DNA of 20,666 bases, from positions 1 to 20,666 of the forward strand of contig CDRNVI010000115.1 of NCBI GenBank assembly GCA_977017575.1, written 5' to 3'. Made by a program: the position numbers and the translations under genes. The notes below the pieces were generated by a model, which was given only the letters and a program-made list of their open reading frames with translations, did no database searches and had not been told where the DNA came from. This document shows positions 1 to 9,570 of the stretch, piece after piece (position 1 is the first letter of the stretch; each line of letters opens with the position of its first letter). The stretch is from Paramoeba atlantica (Eukaryota > Discosea).

Positions 1-595
1 GTTTCAATTCCAGCGTATAGTAGGAATGGGTAGTTTGATAGATAATAGTGTCAAAATTGAGATGTTCCATAATATCAATTTCTCCGTTTCTGGGATAGGC
101 ACCATATTTATTTTGTTCAGCCAACATCCAAATGGCAGGCCAAGCACCTTGCGCATTCTCCAACTTGGCCCTAATCTCTATCCTGCCGTACTGAAAAGCA
201 AATTTGCGTTTACTGTATATCCCTCCAGTTAAATAAGGTCTTGGGTCCTGCAAGGTATCTGGATTGACGATACCTTTTAGATAAAGTTGTCCATCAAGTA
301 TGGAATAGCAACGATTATCACTGGTCATGTGTTTGCCCCAATCTGCATTATTTGGAGGAATCCGGGTCCATTTGGAAAGGTCAAGCACATCACTTTCAAA
401 GTCATCTTGCCAAACAATTTTCCAATCTTTTTTCTCTCTTCCTTGTTTTTGAAGGTATATTTTGGAATCGATTATTTGCGTGGGTACTCCTTTACATCCT
501 ACGAAAAAGACAAACATTATTATGGACCAATATGGTCTTACTAAGAAACAGGTGTTTGAAATACTTGCTCCATAGTGCCTTTTTGTGGTCATCAT
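1..595 (-). CDS. GH16 family glycoside hydrolase lipoprotein (3' end outside window)
   Basis: Probable secreted beta-glucanase (laminarinase-like). In frame on the minus strand from an ATG at 595 there are 198 codons running off the window edge. The N-terminus has a hydrophobic segment ending in the lipobox-like FFVGC (Cys34), so the product is likely an outer-membrane lipoprotein. The GH16 start (WKIVWQDDFES) is at about residues 58-68, followed by GRIEIRAKLENAQGAWPAIW and the catalytic motif GEIDIMEHLN. In that motif Glu172 would be the nucleophile, Asp174 the helper and Glu177 the acid/base. A second in-frame ATG at about codon 27 lies nearer the hydrophobic core, so the start is uncertain. 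It lies 29 bp downstream of the TIM-barrel gene on the same strand and is probably co-transcribed. Family assignment is firm; the substrate is inferred. Confidence 0.85.
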   Translation of the reverse strand, partial: MMTTKRHYGASISNTCFLVRPYWSIIMFVFFVGCKGVPTQIIDSKIYLQKQGREKKDWKIVWQDDFESDVLDLSKWTRIPPNNADWGKHMTSDNRCYSILDGQLYLKGIVNPDTLQDPRPYLTGGIYSKRKFAFQYGRIEIRAKLENAQGAWPAIWMLAEQNKYGAYPRNGEIDIMEHLNFDTIIYQTTHSYYTLELK

Positions 596-624
596 TTCAG
601 CTATCATCTTTCACTTTAATAGTA

Positions 625-1488
625 TCAAACATCACAGCGTAAAAAACCATCCTTGAGTGCCTTTATTTTGTCACTCCAAGTCGGAATGAATTCCTGGGCC
701 ACATGACCGGCATAGCCCGTATCCAAAATGGCTTTCATTATGGCAGGGTAATAAAGTTCTTGGGTGTTATCAATTTCATGTCTTCCTGGAACACCTGCGG
801 TATGGTAATGGCCAAAATAGGGGTGATAGTTTTGAATACTCCTTATAATATCCCCTTCTTGGATTTGCATATGGTATATGTCATACAACAATTTAAAATT
901 GTCGCTCCCTAAATGTTTGCATAACTCCACCCCCCAAATAGAACTGTCGCACATATAGTCTGGATGGTTCACTTGATTGAACAATTCCATTTGAATTACC
1001 ACTCCGTGTTTTTCTGCCAAAGGCATTATTTGGGAAAGTCCGTCAACACAATTTTGCAAACCCACGTAGTCGTTCATACCGTTTCGGTTACCACTGAAGC
1101 AGATAAGGTTGGTATAGCCCGCCTCAGCTACCTTGGGAATTATTTCGGTGTAATTCTTAATTAGAACTGCGTGGTTTTTAGGGTCGTTCCAGCCTTCTTC
1201 CAAACTAATTTCCGCCCCGTTGCACATAGAGCAAAATATGTCATATTTTTTGAGCAATGGCCAATCTTTGGGACCAATGAGGTCTATGGCCTTTACGCCC
1301 AATTCGTTTAGGGTTTTAAGAAAATCTTCCAAAGGAATATCACCAAAACACCAATGACATACACTGTGGTTGATATTGTTTTTAAGTTTAAAATCTTTGG
1401 TGGCATTCATTTGTTGTGCATTAACTTGGGTAGTTGCAATACCGGCAGCGCCAATGGCAGTAGTTGCAATAAAATTTCTTCGTTTCAT
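625..1488 (-). CDS. Hydroxypyruvate isomerase-like TIM-barrel protein with Tat signal
   Basis: A 287-residue sugar phosphate isomerase/epimerase (AP-endonuclease-2-type TIM barrel), closest in pattern to hydroxypyruvate isomerases of Bacteroidota. I chose the ATG at 1488 because it gives MKRRNFIATTAIGAAGIATT, a twin-arginine export signal; the open frame extends 34 codons further upstream without signal-like features. Likely metal or catalytic residues are Glu168 (IQMELFNQ), Asp203 and His206 (LLYDIYHMQ), His227/His229 (GHYHTAG) and Glu266 (VAQEFIPT). It ends in TGA, used here as a true stop, unlike in the mitochondrial part of the window. It is divergent from the DUF3820 gene (44 bp apart) and upstream of the GH16 gene. 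Substrate is not determined. Confidence 0.85.
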   Translation of the reverse strand: MKRRNFIATTAIGAAGIATTQVNAQQMNATKDFKLKNNINHSVCHWCFGDIPLEDFLKTLNELGVKAIDLIGPKDWPLLKKYDIFCSMCNGAEISLEEGWNDPKNHAVLIKNYTEIIPKVAEAGYTNLICFSGNRNGMNDYVGLQNCVDGLSQIMPLAEKHGVVIQMELFNQVNHPDYMCDSSIWGVELCKHLGSDNFKLLYDIYHMQIQEGDIIRSIQNYHPYFGHYHTAGVPGRHEIDNTQELYYPAIMKAILDTGYAGHVAQEFIPTWSDKIKALKDGFLRCDV

Positions 1489-1532
1489 GTTGGGCTGATT
1501 ATTGAGGTTAAGATAGTACTTTAGGGATAGAT

Positions 1533-2618
<1,086 letters not shown>

Positions 2619-2666
2619 TTCTATTTATTTCTTAATAAATCAACTTTTTTTCTCTTTTCTTTCTTT

Positions 2667-3858
2667 TTATATTATAGAAGATAAATACACTTTTCTAACA
2701 TAACTCATTTTTACACCACAAACACCATACCGCATAATTAAAATAAACTGATTATAACTTAAAGGAGAATTTATATTACTTGGTGAAATAGCACCAAATT
2801 GTTTAATAAACTTTTTATTTCTTAACTTTTTTTTATATCTCCCTGCATAACCTATTTTAAAACCTATAATACCTCTTTCATTTTTTAATTTATTATGTAA
2901 TAAATAAGCATAATGCTCTATTTTATAACCTACACGCAATCTTCATAAAATTAGCTTATATAAAGAATAAGTAGAATAATTTACTTCTTTTTTATCTATA
3001 AAATTAATTATAGGATTATTAACTTTAAAAATTTTTTTTATAAAAAACGATAAAAAATTTTTTAATATAAAAATAAATTTTTTATCTAAAGTTAAATAAT
3101 TAGTATTTTTAATATATTTTAATCTATTTAATCAACGATTAGTTGGAATTCTTAATAAATTAAATCATTTATATTTAAAAATAAAATTGTTTAATCTTTT
3201 ATTATTTTTATAAATATAAATATTTTTATATTTATAAAAATATTTAAAATTATTAAAATTATTTATTGATTTTTTTTTTCATATATTTTTAAATATTTTC
3301 TTTCTATAAAACCCTCTACAAGACTTATTATAAAATAAATAATATTTATTATTATGCATGTCTCAAAAAAAATAATTAAATCAAACATATTTTTTATTTT
3401 TATAAAAATTTTTTCTTTTACTATAAAAAAATTTACGTAAAAAATTTAATATATATTTTTTTTTTTTTTTTTCTTTTAAAAAATTATATTTTTTTTTTTC
3501 TTTTTGACTGTTTATACTTTAAAAAAGATTTAAAATATATATTTTTTTGACTGATTATAATATTTTTTTAATTTATATTTTTTTGACTTAATATCATTAA
3601 TTAAAAATTTATTATCATCATTTAATAAATTTAAATTTATTATCATCATTTTATATGTTTTAATTATATTTAACGGTAATATTTCTAAATTTAACTTGTT
3701 TCAATTAATTATAACTTTAATTCAATTATAAAATTTAATAATATTATAATCTTCTAAAAAAAATAATTTATAATTTTTTTTGTAATATTATTTCAAGACG
3801 AAATTCAATATTTACTTTTTGATAATCTATATGTTATTGGATTAACTAAATGTCCCAT
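2667..3858 (-). CDS. rps3: Mitochondrial small-subunit ribosomal protein S3, frame interrupted
   Basis: The N-terminus from the ATG at 3858 reads MGHLVNPITYRLSKSKYWIS, the expected S3 start, and the C-terminus GAISPSNINSPLSYNQFIL...MRYGVCGVKM is the typical mitochondrial S3 end, closed by TAA at 2667. TGA codons at 2943, 3132, 3165, 3279 and 3363 fit Trp. The total span is about 397 codons, so the middle is lysine/asparagine-rich and expanded. The frame is not continuous: it changes near 3756-3781 (one base short), near 3521-3540 (one base extra) and near 3489-3499 (one base extra, in an 11-T run). Downstream of that the frame is clean for over 800 bases, even across a 17-T run. It starts 2 bp after rps19. 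Identity is firm; whether the breaks are sequencing errors, RNA-level events or decay is open. Confidence 0.8.
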
Positions 3859-3860
3859 AA

Positions 3861-4139
3861 TTATTTTTTCTTTTTCTTTATACGTTTCTTTTTCTTTTTA
3901 TCTTTTATTAATATATTTTTTGAAAAAAAAAAATAATTAATCATATAATTAACCATACTATCTATAATTTTAATTGGAATAAAATAACGACCATTATATA
4001 CAGTTAATCTTTTATTAATCATATAATTTTTTATTTTAAAACCTTTTACTTTTAACTTTAATCAAATAAATTTATCTATTTTTGAAAAATTTAAAAAATA
4101 AATAATATTTTTAATATTTTTAATATTATTTAAATTCAT
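3861..4139 (-). CDS. rps19: Mitochondrial ribosomal protein S19 (divergent)
   Basis: A 92-residue protein, the usual S19 length. The C-terminal half carries the S19 core: RLTVYNGRYFIPIKIIDSMV corresponds to the family pattern VYNGKxFxPVxIxxxMVGHKLGEF. It ends in a lysine-rich tail. The N-terminal half (MNLNNIKNIKNIIYFLNF...) lacks the usual RSxxKG stretch. One Trp is encoded by TGA. The frame is uninterrupted, although it lies between two genes with broken frames. The ATG at 4139 overlaps the end of rpl2 by about 10 bp, and TAA at 3861 is 2 bp before rps3. Position between rpl2 and rps3 is the conserved S10-operon order. Confidence 0.8.
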
Positions 4140-4872
4140 TTTTTTTTTTTTTTCTTAGTTGTAGGTACAAATTTTAATACACGTCTTGTAAAATTTGGAC
4201 AATCGACTCATGGAGAAGTTTTACCTCTACCACCACCATTAGGGTGATCTACACAATTTTTTGCTACACCTCTAACTGTTGATTTTTTTACCTAATCTTA
4301 TATTAACCACCCGCTTTACCTTTTTTTATTAAATTATGCCCTCTATTTGATACAATACCTATCATAGCTTTATTATATTTAAAAATTAATTTTTCTAAAC
4401 CAGAAGGAAATCTTATTAAATAATAATTTTCATTTATTTGTGATATTAATAAACAAAAAGAACCTGCAGATCTAGCTACTTTACTTCCTTTTTTTTTTTT
4501 TAATTCCATACAAGATATAAAAGAACCAAATTTTATATTTACTAAAGGATATGTAGAACCAACAATTTTATCTACTGAATTTAAAACCATACCTTCTTTC
4601 AAACCTTCGGCTGCTAAAATATAAGATAAAAATCCATTTTTATAACATATTAAAGCTATATTTGCAGATCTATTAGGATCATACTCAATTCTTAATACCA
4701 TTGCAGGTATATCAACGTAAGTTCTAAAAAAATCAATTAATCTATATTTCTTTTTAACTCTAGTTCCCTTTGATTTAACTGTTTTATGACCCATATTATT
4801 AACTCCTGCATAATTTTTTAAACCAAATGTTAAATATTTTATTGTTTTTGACTGTTTTTTCCTTTTTAACAT
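4130..4872 (-). CDS. rpl2: Mitochondrial ribosomal protein L2, two frame breaks near the 3' end
   Basis: The first 189 codons from the ATG at 4872 are intact and include MGHKTVKSKGTRVKKKYRLI, IEYDPNRSANIALICYKNG and SRGHNLIKKGKAG. The conserved peptidyl-transferase-proximal end then needs two single-base frame changes within about 25 bases: near 4303-4306 (extra base after KAGG) and in a 7-A run at 4283-4289 (extra base). After these, RLGKKSTVRGVAKN, CVDHPNGGGRGKTSPW and TRRVLKFVPTTKKK follow, matching the universal L2 C-terminus. That frame ends at 4130, inside the rps19 start. The 5' end overlaps the rps7 stop by 7 bp. Because the most conserved L2 segment is fully present apart from two base insertions, sequence error is the simplest reading; RNA-level correction or programmed +1 frameshifting are alternatives. 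Confidence 0.85.
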
Positions 4873-5293
4873 ATATTATTTTTTTCTTTTAATCTAATAT
4901 TAGTATAATTTGCTTCTATTAATCTATACATATCATTTTTTTTTTTTATAGATAAACCTTTATTATTATATACATCTATTAATTCATTTTGAATACGTTC
5001 TTGAAATTTTCGCTCAGTTCTAGAATTAATAGATCTAACTATTAATTTAACAGAATATGGTATAGAATCTTTTGATTTTAAATATGTGGTATTAATAATT
5101 TTTTACCTCCTACTTTTTTTAATATAACAAAACATTCTAATGAATATATTAGTTTCTATTTGTTTAAAAAAAGTATTTAAACAACCATATATTTTTTTTA
5201 TATTAATAAAAATTTTCTCTAAACTTAATATATTCGTTGTTTTTTTCCTTTTCTTATTAATAATTGTATTAAATATTTTATTCAATTATTCAT
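4866..5293 (-). CDS. rps7: Mitochondrial ribosomal protein S7, frame interrupted three times
   Basis: S7 is identified by its start MNNWIKYLIQLLIRKGKK (ATG at 5293, with a TGA-Trp), by KKVGGKKLLIPHI (family pattern V-R-VGG-x-Y-Q-V-P) and by SVKLIVRSINSRTERKFQER. To read these as one protein the frame must change three times: at a 7-A run at 5240-5246 (one base short), at a 7-A run at 5114-5120 (one base extra), and near 5076-5083 (one base short). The last two nearly cancel over about 35 bp. Gene length fits a mitochondrial S7 of about 142 residues. It starts 3 bp after the rps12 stop, and its TAA at 4866 overlaps the rpl2 start. All three breaks fall in A/T runs. Confidence 0.8.
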
Positions 5294-5296
5294 CTT

Positions 5297-5695
5297 TTAA
5301 AATCTTTCCTTCCTTCTTTTTTTTTTCAAACCATATTTAGAACGACTTTTATTTCGTTCTTCACGTTCTCAATTACTAAAATCATATTTTCCTTTTATCA
5401 ATTTATAACGTACACCTGGAATATCTCTAGCACGTCCTCCTCTAATCATAACAACTGAATATTTTTGTAAATTATGACCTTGACCTGGTATAACTGCTAT
5501 TAATTTTTTACCTGTTGATAACCTTATTTTTGCTACTTTTCTTTTAGCGGAATTTGGTTTCTTTGGACTAACACTATTTCTAATTTCAATACAAACACCT
5601 CTTTTTTGTGGACAAGAATCTAACAAAAGAACTTTTGTACGTCTTTTTTTTTTTACTCTGCCTTTATTTCTTATTAATTGATTTAACGAAGCCAT
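5297..5695 (-). CDS. rps12: Mitochondrial ribosomal protein S12
   Basis: A 132-residue, uninterrupted S12 of the decoding centre. Visible signatures are [26 protein letters not shown], the universal [52 protein letters not shown] and the closing RNKSRSKYG. Under the standard code it would stop at TGA 5369-5371; reading this as Trp (SNWEREE) restores the normal C-terminus, with TAA at 5297. The ATG at 5695 lies 13 bp inside the end of the upstream ORF. It heads the str-type cluster rps12-rps7. Confidence 0.95.
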
Positions 5696-6063
5696 AATTT
5701 ATATTTAAATATTATTAACGTATTAATAATTTTTTTTTCATAATTGAATTTCATTAATTCATTAAATAAATAATACTTTTTATTTAAATTTAATAACAAA
5801 CTATTATTTATTTGTTCTAAAGTTCCTTTACTATATAATTTATTTTTATATCATAAAAATAATAATTCATCATTATTTAAAAGATTAGTAAAATAATCTT
5901 TAAAATATTTCTTATTAATAATTAGAAAATATTTAATATTAACAAAAATTTTATATAATAAATTAATATTAGATAAATTCATTATGTTTAAATAAATTTG
6001 TTCAAAATTATTAAACGATTTATATTGATTTACATAAAAAAAAGCTATAATATTATTATTCAT
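5683..6063 (-). CDS. Hypothetical mitochondrial ORF (126 aa), possibly ribosomal protein L10
   Basis: With TGA as Trp, a frame runs from the ATG at 6063 through a TGA at 5851 to TAA at 5683, giving 126 residues rich in Asn, Lys, Ile and Leu with no signature I can assign securely. It sits 6 bp after rpl11 and overlaps rps12 by 13 bp, so the packing suggests a real gene. In the ancestral bacterial order rpl1 and rpl10 lie between rpl11 and rps12, and rpl10 is known in several mitochondrial genomes. The pattern [20 protein letters not shown] then [16 protein letters not shown] loosely resembles L10. The L10 call is inference from position plus weak similarity. Confidence 0.55.
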
Positions 6064-6069
6064 ATTTTT

Positions 6070-6525
6070 TTATATAATTTTATTAATTTGTAAATTTGAT
6101 ATAGAAAAAAAACTATTTTTAAATCGCAATTTTATTCAATTTTGATTTAAATTATTATATAATTTAAATCAATAATAATTACGCAATATAACAATATCAT
6201 ATAGACTTCTTAATGTAATTGAATTTTCCATAATATTTTTATTAGTTAAACTCATAATATTTCAAACCAATTTTAATAAAGTACTAAAAGAAGGTCCTTT
6301 TATTAAAAAAACAAATGATTTATCAGTATATAAAAATAATCTAACATATATTAATAAATCTTCCGATCTATATATAAAAGTTTGTTTATTAAATTCATTA
6401 CAAAATTCTTTGATTTTCTCTCTATTCATATAAGGACTTAAATTAGGTCCTATATTTAAATTTTCAAAAGCGGCACCTCTAGAATTAATTCTTAAATTAA
6501 AAAATCGATTTAATTTTTTTTGCAT
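6070..6525 (-). CDS. rpl11: Mitochondrial ribosomal protein L11
   Basis: A 151-residue protein when TGA at 6262 is read as Trp. The N-terminal domain matches L11: RINSRGAAFENLNIGPNLSP corresponds to the family PAGxAxPxPPVGPALG, followed by REKIKEFCNEFNKQTF, then VRLFLYTDKSFVFLIKGPSF and STLLKL. The C-terminal RNA-binding part is diverged (SLTNKNIMENSITLRSLYDI). Length is normal for L11. It lies 33 bp after nad7. Mitochondrial rpl11 is restricted to a few lineages such as Amoebozoa, jakobids, malawimonads and heteroloboseans, so it is a useful taxonomic clue. Confidence 0.85.
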
Positions 6526-6558
6526 ATATATAATATTTAATATTATATTAATATTTGA

Positions 6559-7743
6559 TTAACGATCAACCTCCCCAAAAACTATATCTAAAGTACCTAT
6601 AATAGTAACAACGTCGGCTATCATATGTCCTTTTGATAATGTATCTAATAATTGTAAATGATTAAACCCTGGTGCTTTTATCTTACATCTTACCGGTCTA
6701 TTTAATCCTCCCGAAACTAAAAAAACACCAAATTCCCCTTTAGGAGCTTCTATAGATCTATAAACATCATTAAAAGGTATATTAACACCTTCTGTAAATA
6801 ATTTAAAATGATGTATTAAAGATTCCATAGAAAACTTCATTAATGATCTTGAAGGTATAGTTAATTTATTATTGTAATTTGAAATAGGACCTTCTTTTAA
6901 ATTATTTAAAAGTTGTAAAATTATTTTTAAACTCTCATGCATTTCTTTTAATCTAATTAAAAATCTATCAAAACAATCACCTTTATTTCCTATATAAGAT
7001 TTAAAATCAACTTCATTATATAATTCATAAGGTTCACTTTTTCTAATATCTCAAGGAATACCAGATCCTCTTAAAATAACTCCACTACAACCTCAAGTTT
7101 GTGCTTGATTATAATCTAATATACCTACATCAACTAAACGTTGCTTTCATATTCTATTTCTATTTAATAATTCTTCCATTTCCATTAAAGAGTTAATAAA
7201 ATTTTGTGTAAATTTATATAAATCATCACAAAAAGACATAGGTATATCTTGACTAATACCTCCTGGTCTTATATATGCTGCATGCATTCTAGCACCTGAT
7301 ACCCTTTCGTAAAATTCCATTAATTTTTCACGTTCTTCAAAAAGTCATAAAAAAGGTGTCATCGCTCCAACATCTAACGCATGTGTAGTTAACCCTAAAA
7401 TATGATTTAATATTCTAGTTATTTCACCAAAAATCATACGTATCATCTTTGCTCTTATAGGTACATTAGTAGAACTTAAAGTTTCTACAGCTAATGAATA
7501 ACAATGTTCTTGAGCCATCATAGATACATAATCTAATCTATCAAAATAAGGTAAAGCTTGTATAAAAGTCTTATATTCTATTAATTTTTCAGTACCTCTA
7601 TGTAATAATCCTATATGAGGATCAGCTCTTTCTATAATTTCACCATTTAATTCTAATATTAATCTTAAAACTCCATGAGCTGCTGGATGCTGTGGTCCAA
7701 AATTAATTGTAAAAGTTTTTATTTTTTTAAATATTTTATTCAC
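6559..7743 (-). CDS. nad7: NADH dehydrogenase subunit 7 (complex I 49-kDa subunit)
   Basis: A complete 394-residue subunit of the quinone-binding peripheral arm of complex I. Motifs include [79 protein letters not shown], and [11 protein letters not shown] followed by the end [12 protein letters not shown]. Several conserved Trp positions are TGA (for example 7345, 7143, 7093 and 7051), which split it under the standard code. I checked the frame codon by codon from 7345 to 6942 and it is continuous. The start is probably GTG at 7743, because no ATG precedes the conserved N-terminus; ATA at 7758 is an alternative. It begins 4 bp after nad9. Confidence 0.95.
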
Positions 7744-7747
7744 GTTT

Positions 7748-8365
7748 TTAAAGTATATATTTTTTATTTAATAAAGGATTAGTAAAACTATATGATCTCA
7801 TATTTTGCATTAATTCAATAGGCTCATAAATCAAATATTGTTTATCTTCATCATACCTTATTTCTAAATAACCATTTAAAGGAAAATCTTTACGAAACGG
7901 ATAACCTTCAAAACCATAATCGGTTAATATACGTCTTAAATCTTTATGACCCATGAAAAAAATACCATACATATCTCAAACTTCACGTTCTAACCAATCG
8001 GCACCTAAATAAATATCAGTAATAGATCTTATAACATCTAATTTATCACAAGATACAGAAATAATTAATCTAGAATTATAATCTATACTTAATAAATTAT
8101 AATCAATTTCAAAACGTTTAGCTCTATCAATAAAATCACTACAGCAAATATCAGTTATTACCTTATATCTTAAAAAAGTATGCTTATTAAAAATATTTAA
8201 AACAAAACCTAAATAATCTTTTGATACTAATTTAATTTTAATAAATTCATCTGTTATTTTTATATGCGAAATATATTTAATTAGTAAATTTAATATATAA
8301 TTTACAGCATAATTATTACTATTTTTTTTAATAACATATTTTTTTTTATTTATAATATATATAAT
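7748..8365 (-). CDS. nad9: NADH dehydrogenase subunit 9 (complex I 30-kDa subunit), non-ATG start
   Basis: About 200 residues, normal for Nad9. The signature block is [40 protein letters not shown] and [14 protein letters not shown]. Upstream, [20 protein letters not shown] is also typical. The frame is open without interruption from 8365 to TAA at 7748, with TGA (7976) as Trp. No ATG occurs before residue about 130, so translation must start at an alternative codon such as ATT 8365, ATA 8362 or ATA 8353. An out-of-frame ATG sits just inside, next to an 8-A run. The 5' end overlaps the preceding ORF by up to 16 bp. Confidence 0.9.
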
Positions 8366-8673
8366 TTATATTTTTTAATATTACTAATTTTATATTTTAA
8401 AAATAGATTAAAAGGTGAAGTAACAAAATATAATTGATTTAATCGTATATTTTTATACCTATAATATAATAAAAAACTTTCCATATTTAAATATTGTTTT
8501 TTATTAAAATTTATAATTAATCCTTTAATATTACGTATATATACATTCTTATATAATCAATAAAAATACTTTAATTCAATAGATATATTATTATTTAATT
8601 TTTTTTTATATTCTATAGATAATAAACTTAAAAAAGAATTATCTAAATAATTTATAATTTTTTTCTTTTTCAT
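8350..8673 (-). CDS. Hypothetical mitochondrial ORF (107 aa), resembles ribosomal protein L19
   Basis: ATG at 8673 to TAA at 8350, one TGA-Trp, and no interruptions. It begins 3 bp after rps11 and overlaps the nad9 5' end, so it is embedded in the gene array. The central segment IRNIKGLIINFNKKQYLNME, then SFLLYYRYKNIRLNQLYF and VTSPFNLFLKYKI, can be aligned by eye to the L19 core. In L19 this is a short strand ending in GVVI, a basic loop, SFTVRK, then R-x-F-P-x-xSP-x-I and a basic tail ending LYY. Mitochondrial rpl19 is rare and known mainly from gene-rich protist genomes, so this is a tentative call. If wrong, it is a lineage-specific ORF of unknown role. Confidence 0.55.
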
Positions 8674-8676
8674 TTA

Positions 8677-9258
8677 TTATTTTCTTCTTCTCTTTTTCTT
8701 TCTTATACCATTATGAGCTTTTGATTTTATAAAATTAATAAATTTTAAATTATAAGGTGTAGTCTCAAATAATTCTTTTAAATTTCTCAAAATTTTACGA
8801 GTATAATATTTATAAATTATATTTAATATGAATCATTTTTTCATATATAAATATTTAAAATCAATTTTTGAAGCTACAATTAATGAATTTAAAGCAAAAT
8901 ATGTTTTTTTTAATGATTTTTTATAATAAAAACCACATGAAAAATTTTTTATTACATTACCATTAATATGCGAAAAATTTAAATAAGTATTTTTTCTAAA
9001 TTTTAATATTAAATTAATAGTACAAAATTTCAAAGATAACCAATCTAATTTTGAACCCTTTAAAAAATTTTTTAGTATATTAATAAATAAATATCTTTTT
9101 TTAAAAAAAGATAATTTTGCTGCATATATATACTTGCTTTTTAATTTTATATTAAACCTTTTTTTATATAATCAAGTAACTGAAGGTAATTTAAATCTAT
9201 TAATTTTTATTAATTTAATTTTTCTATTTTTTATTAAACTTTCTTTTTTTTCAAACAT
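8677..9258 (-). CDS. rps11: Mitochondrial ribosomal protein S11 with N-terminal extension
   Basis: A 193-residue protein with an uninterrupted frame and two TGA-Trp codons. The last 115 or so residues match S11: CTINLILKFRKNTYLNFSHI aligns with the ATFNNTIVTVTD strand. KNFSCGFYYKKSLKKTYFAL aligns with the GFRGTRRGTPFAA region, and the end KSKAHNGIRKKKRRRK matches PIPHNGCRPPKKRR. The first 75 or so residues (MFEKKESLIKNRKIKLIKIN...) are a basic extension not found in bacterial S11, although similar extensions occur in other mitochondrial S11 proteins. It is followed after 3 bp by the L19-like ORF and lies downstream of tRNA-Phe after a pyrimidine-rich spacer (on the plus strand). Confidence 0.85.
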
Positions 9259-9375
9259 ATTTGTATTATTTCTTTCCTTAATTTTTCTATTTTTTTAAAC
9301 TTTTTCTATTTTTTTAATTTTCTTTCTTTTTCTTTTTAATGATTCCATATATAATTAAATTTAATATAAGTTTTA
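9259..9375. other. Spacer between rps11 and tRNA-Phe, no gene seen
   Basis: 117 bp of almost pure T with interspersed C on the plus strand (purine-rich on the transcribed sense). It would form the 5' leader of the rps11-to-rps3 transcript after tRNA-Phe is excised. No hairpin or ORF is apparent. Confidence 0.5.
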
Positions 9376-9448
9376 TGTGGAGAATTGGGTTTGAACCAAT
9401 GACCTAAAGCTTTTCAGGCTTTCGCTCTACCTACTGAGCTACCCCCAA
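9376..9448 (-). tRNA. trnF(gaa): tRNA-Phe (GAA)
   Basis: Cloverleaf with anticodon loop CTGAAAA, D-arm GCTC...GAGC and T-loop TTCAAAC. Acceptor TTGGGGG/TCTCCAC pairs except for U1-C72; discriminator A. The position-1 mismatch fits 5' editing. Confidence 0.95.
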
Positions 9449-9481
9449 AAACTTTTTTTAATTACAAATTATTTTTTTATA

Positions 9482-9570
9482 AGGTAAGTATGGGATTCGA
9501 ACCCATGATATTATATGAATAATATATCGATTTAGCAGATCGACACCTTCAACCACTCGGTCAACTCACC
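9482..9570 (-). tRNA. trnS(gcu): tRNA-Ser (GCU)
   Basis: Anticodon loop CTGCTAA and a long variable arm (TATATTATTCATATAATA) make this a class II serine tRNA reading AGY. Acceptor GGTGAGT/ACTTACC is fully paired (one G-U), so no editing is predicted. Confidence 0.93.

Noticed and set aside
26-544. Plus-strand ORFs of 60-96 codons
   Set aside because: They are shadows of the minus-strand GH16 gene, which has a full catalytic motif in the other strand.
703-1164. Short plus-strand ORFs
   Set aside because: Antisense shadows of the TIM-barrel isomerase gene.
2667-2939. Possible rpl16 from gene order
   Set aside because: The sequence RYGVCGVK with the preceding residues is the S3 C-terminus, and the frame continues upstream through a TGA-Trp into the rest of rps3.
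5140-5340. Plus-strand hydrophobic ORF
   Set aside because: It is antisense to rps7 and the rps12 3' end; hydrophobicity results from reading lysine codons backwards.
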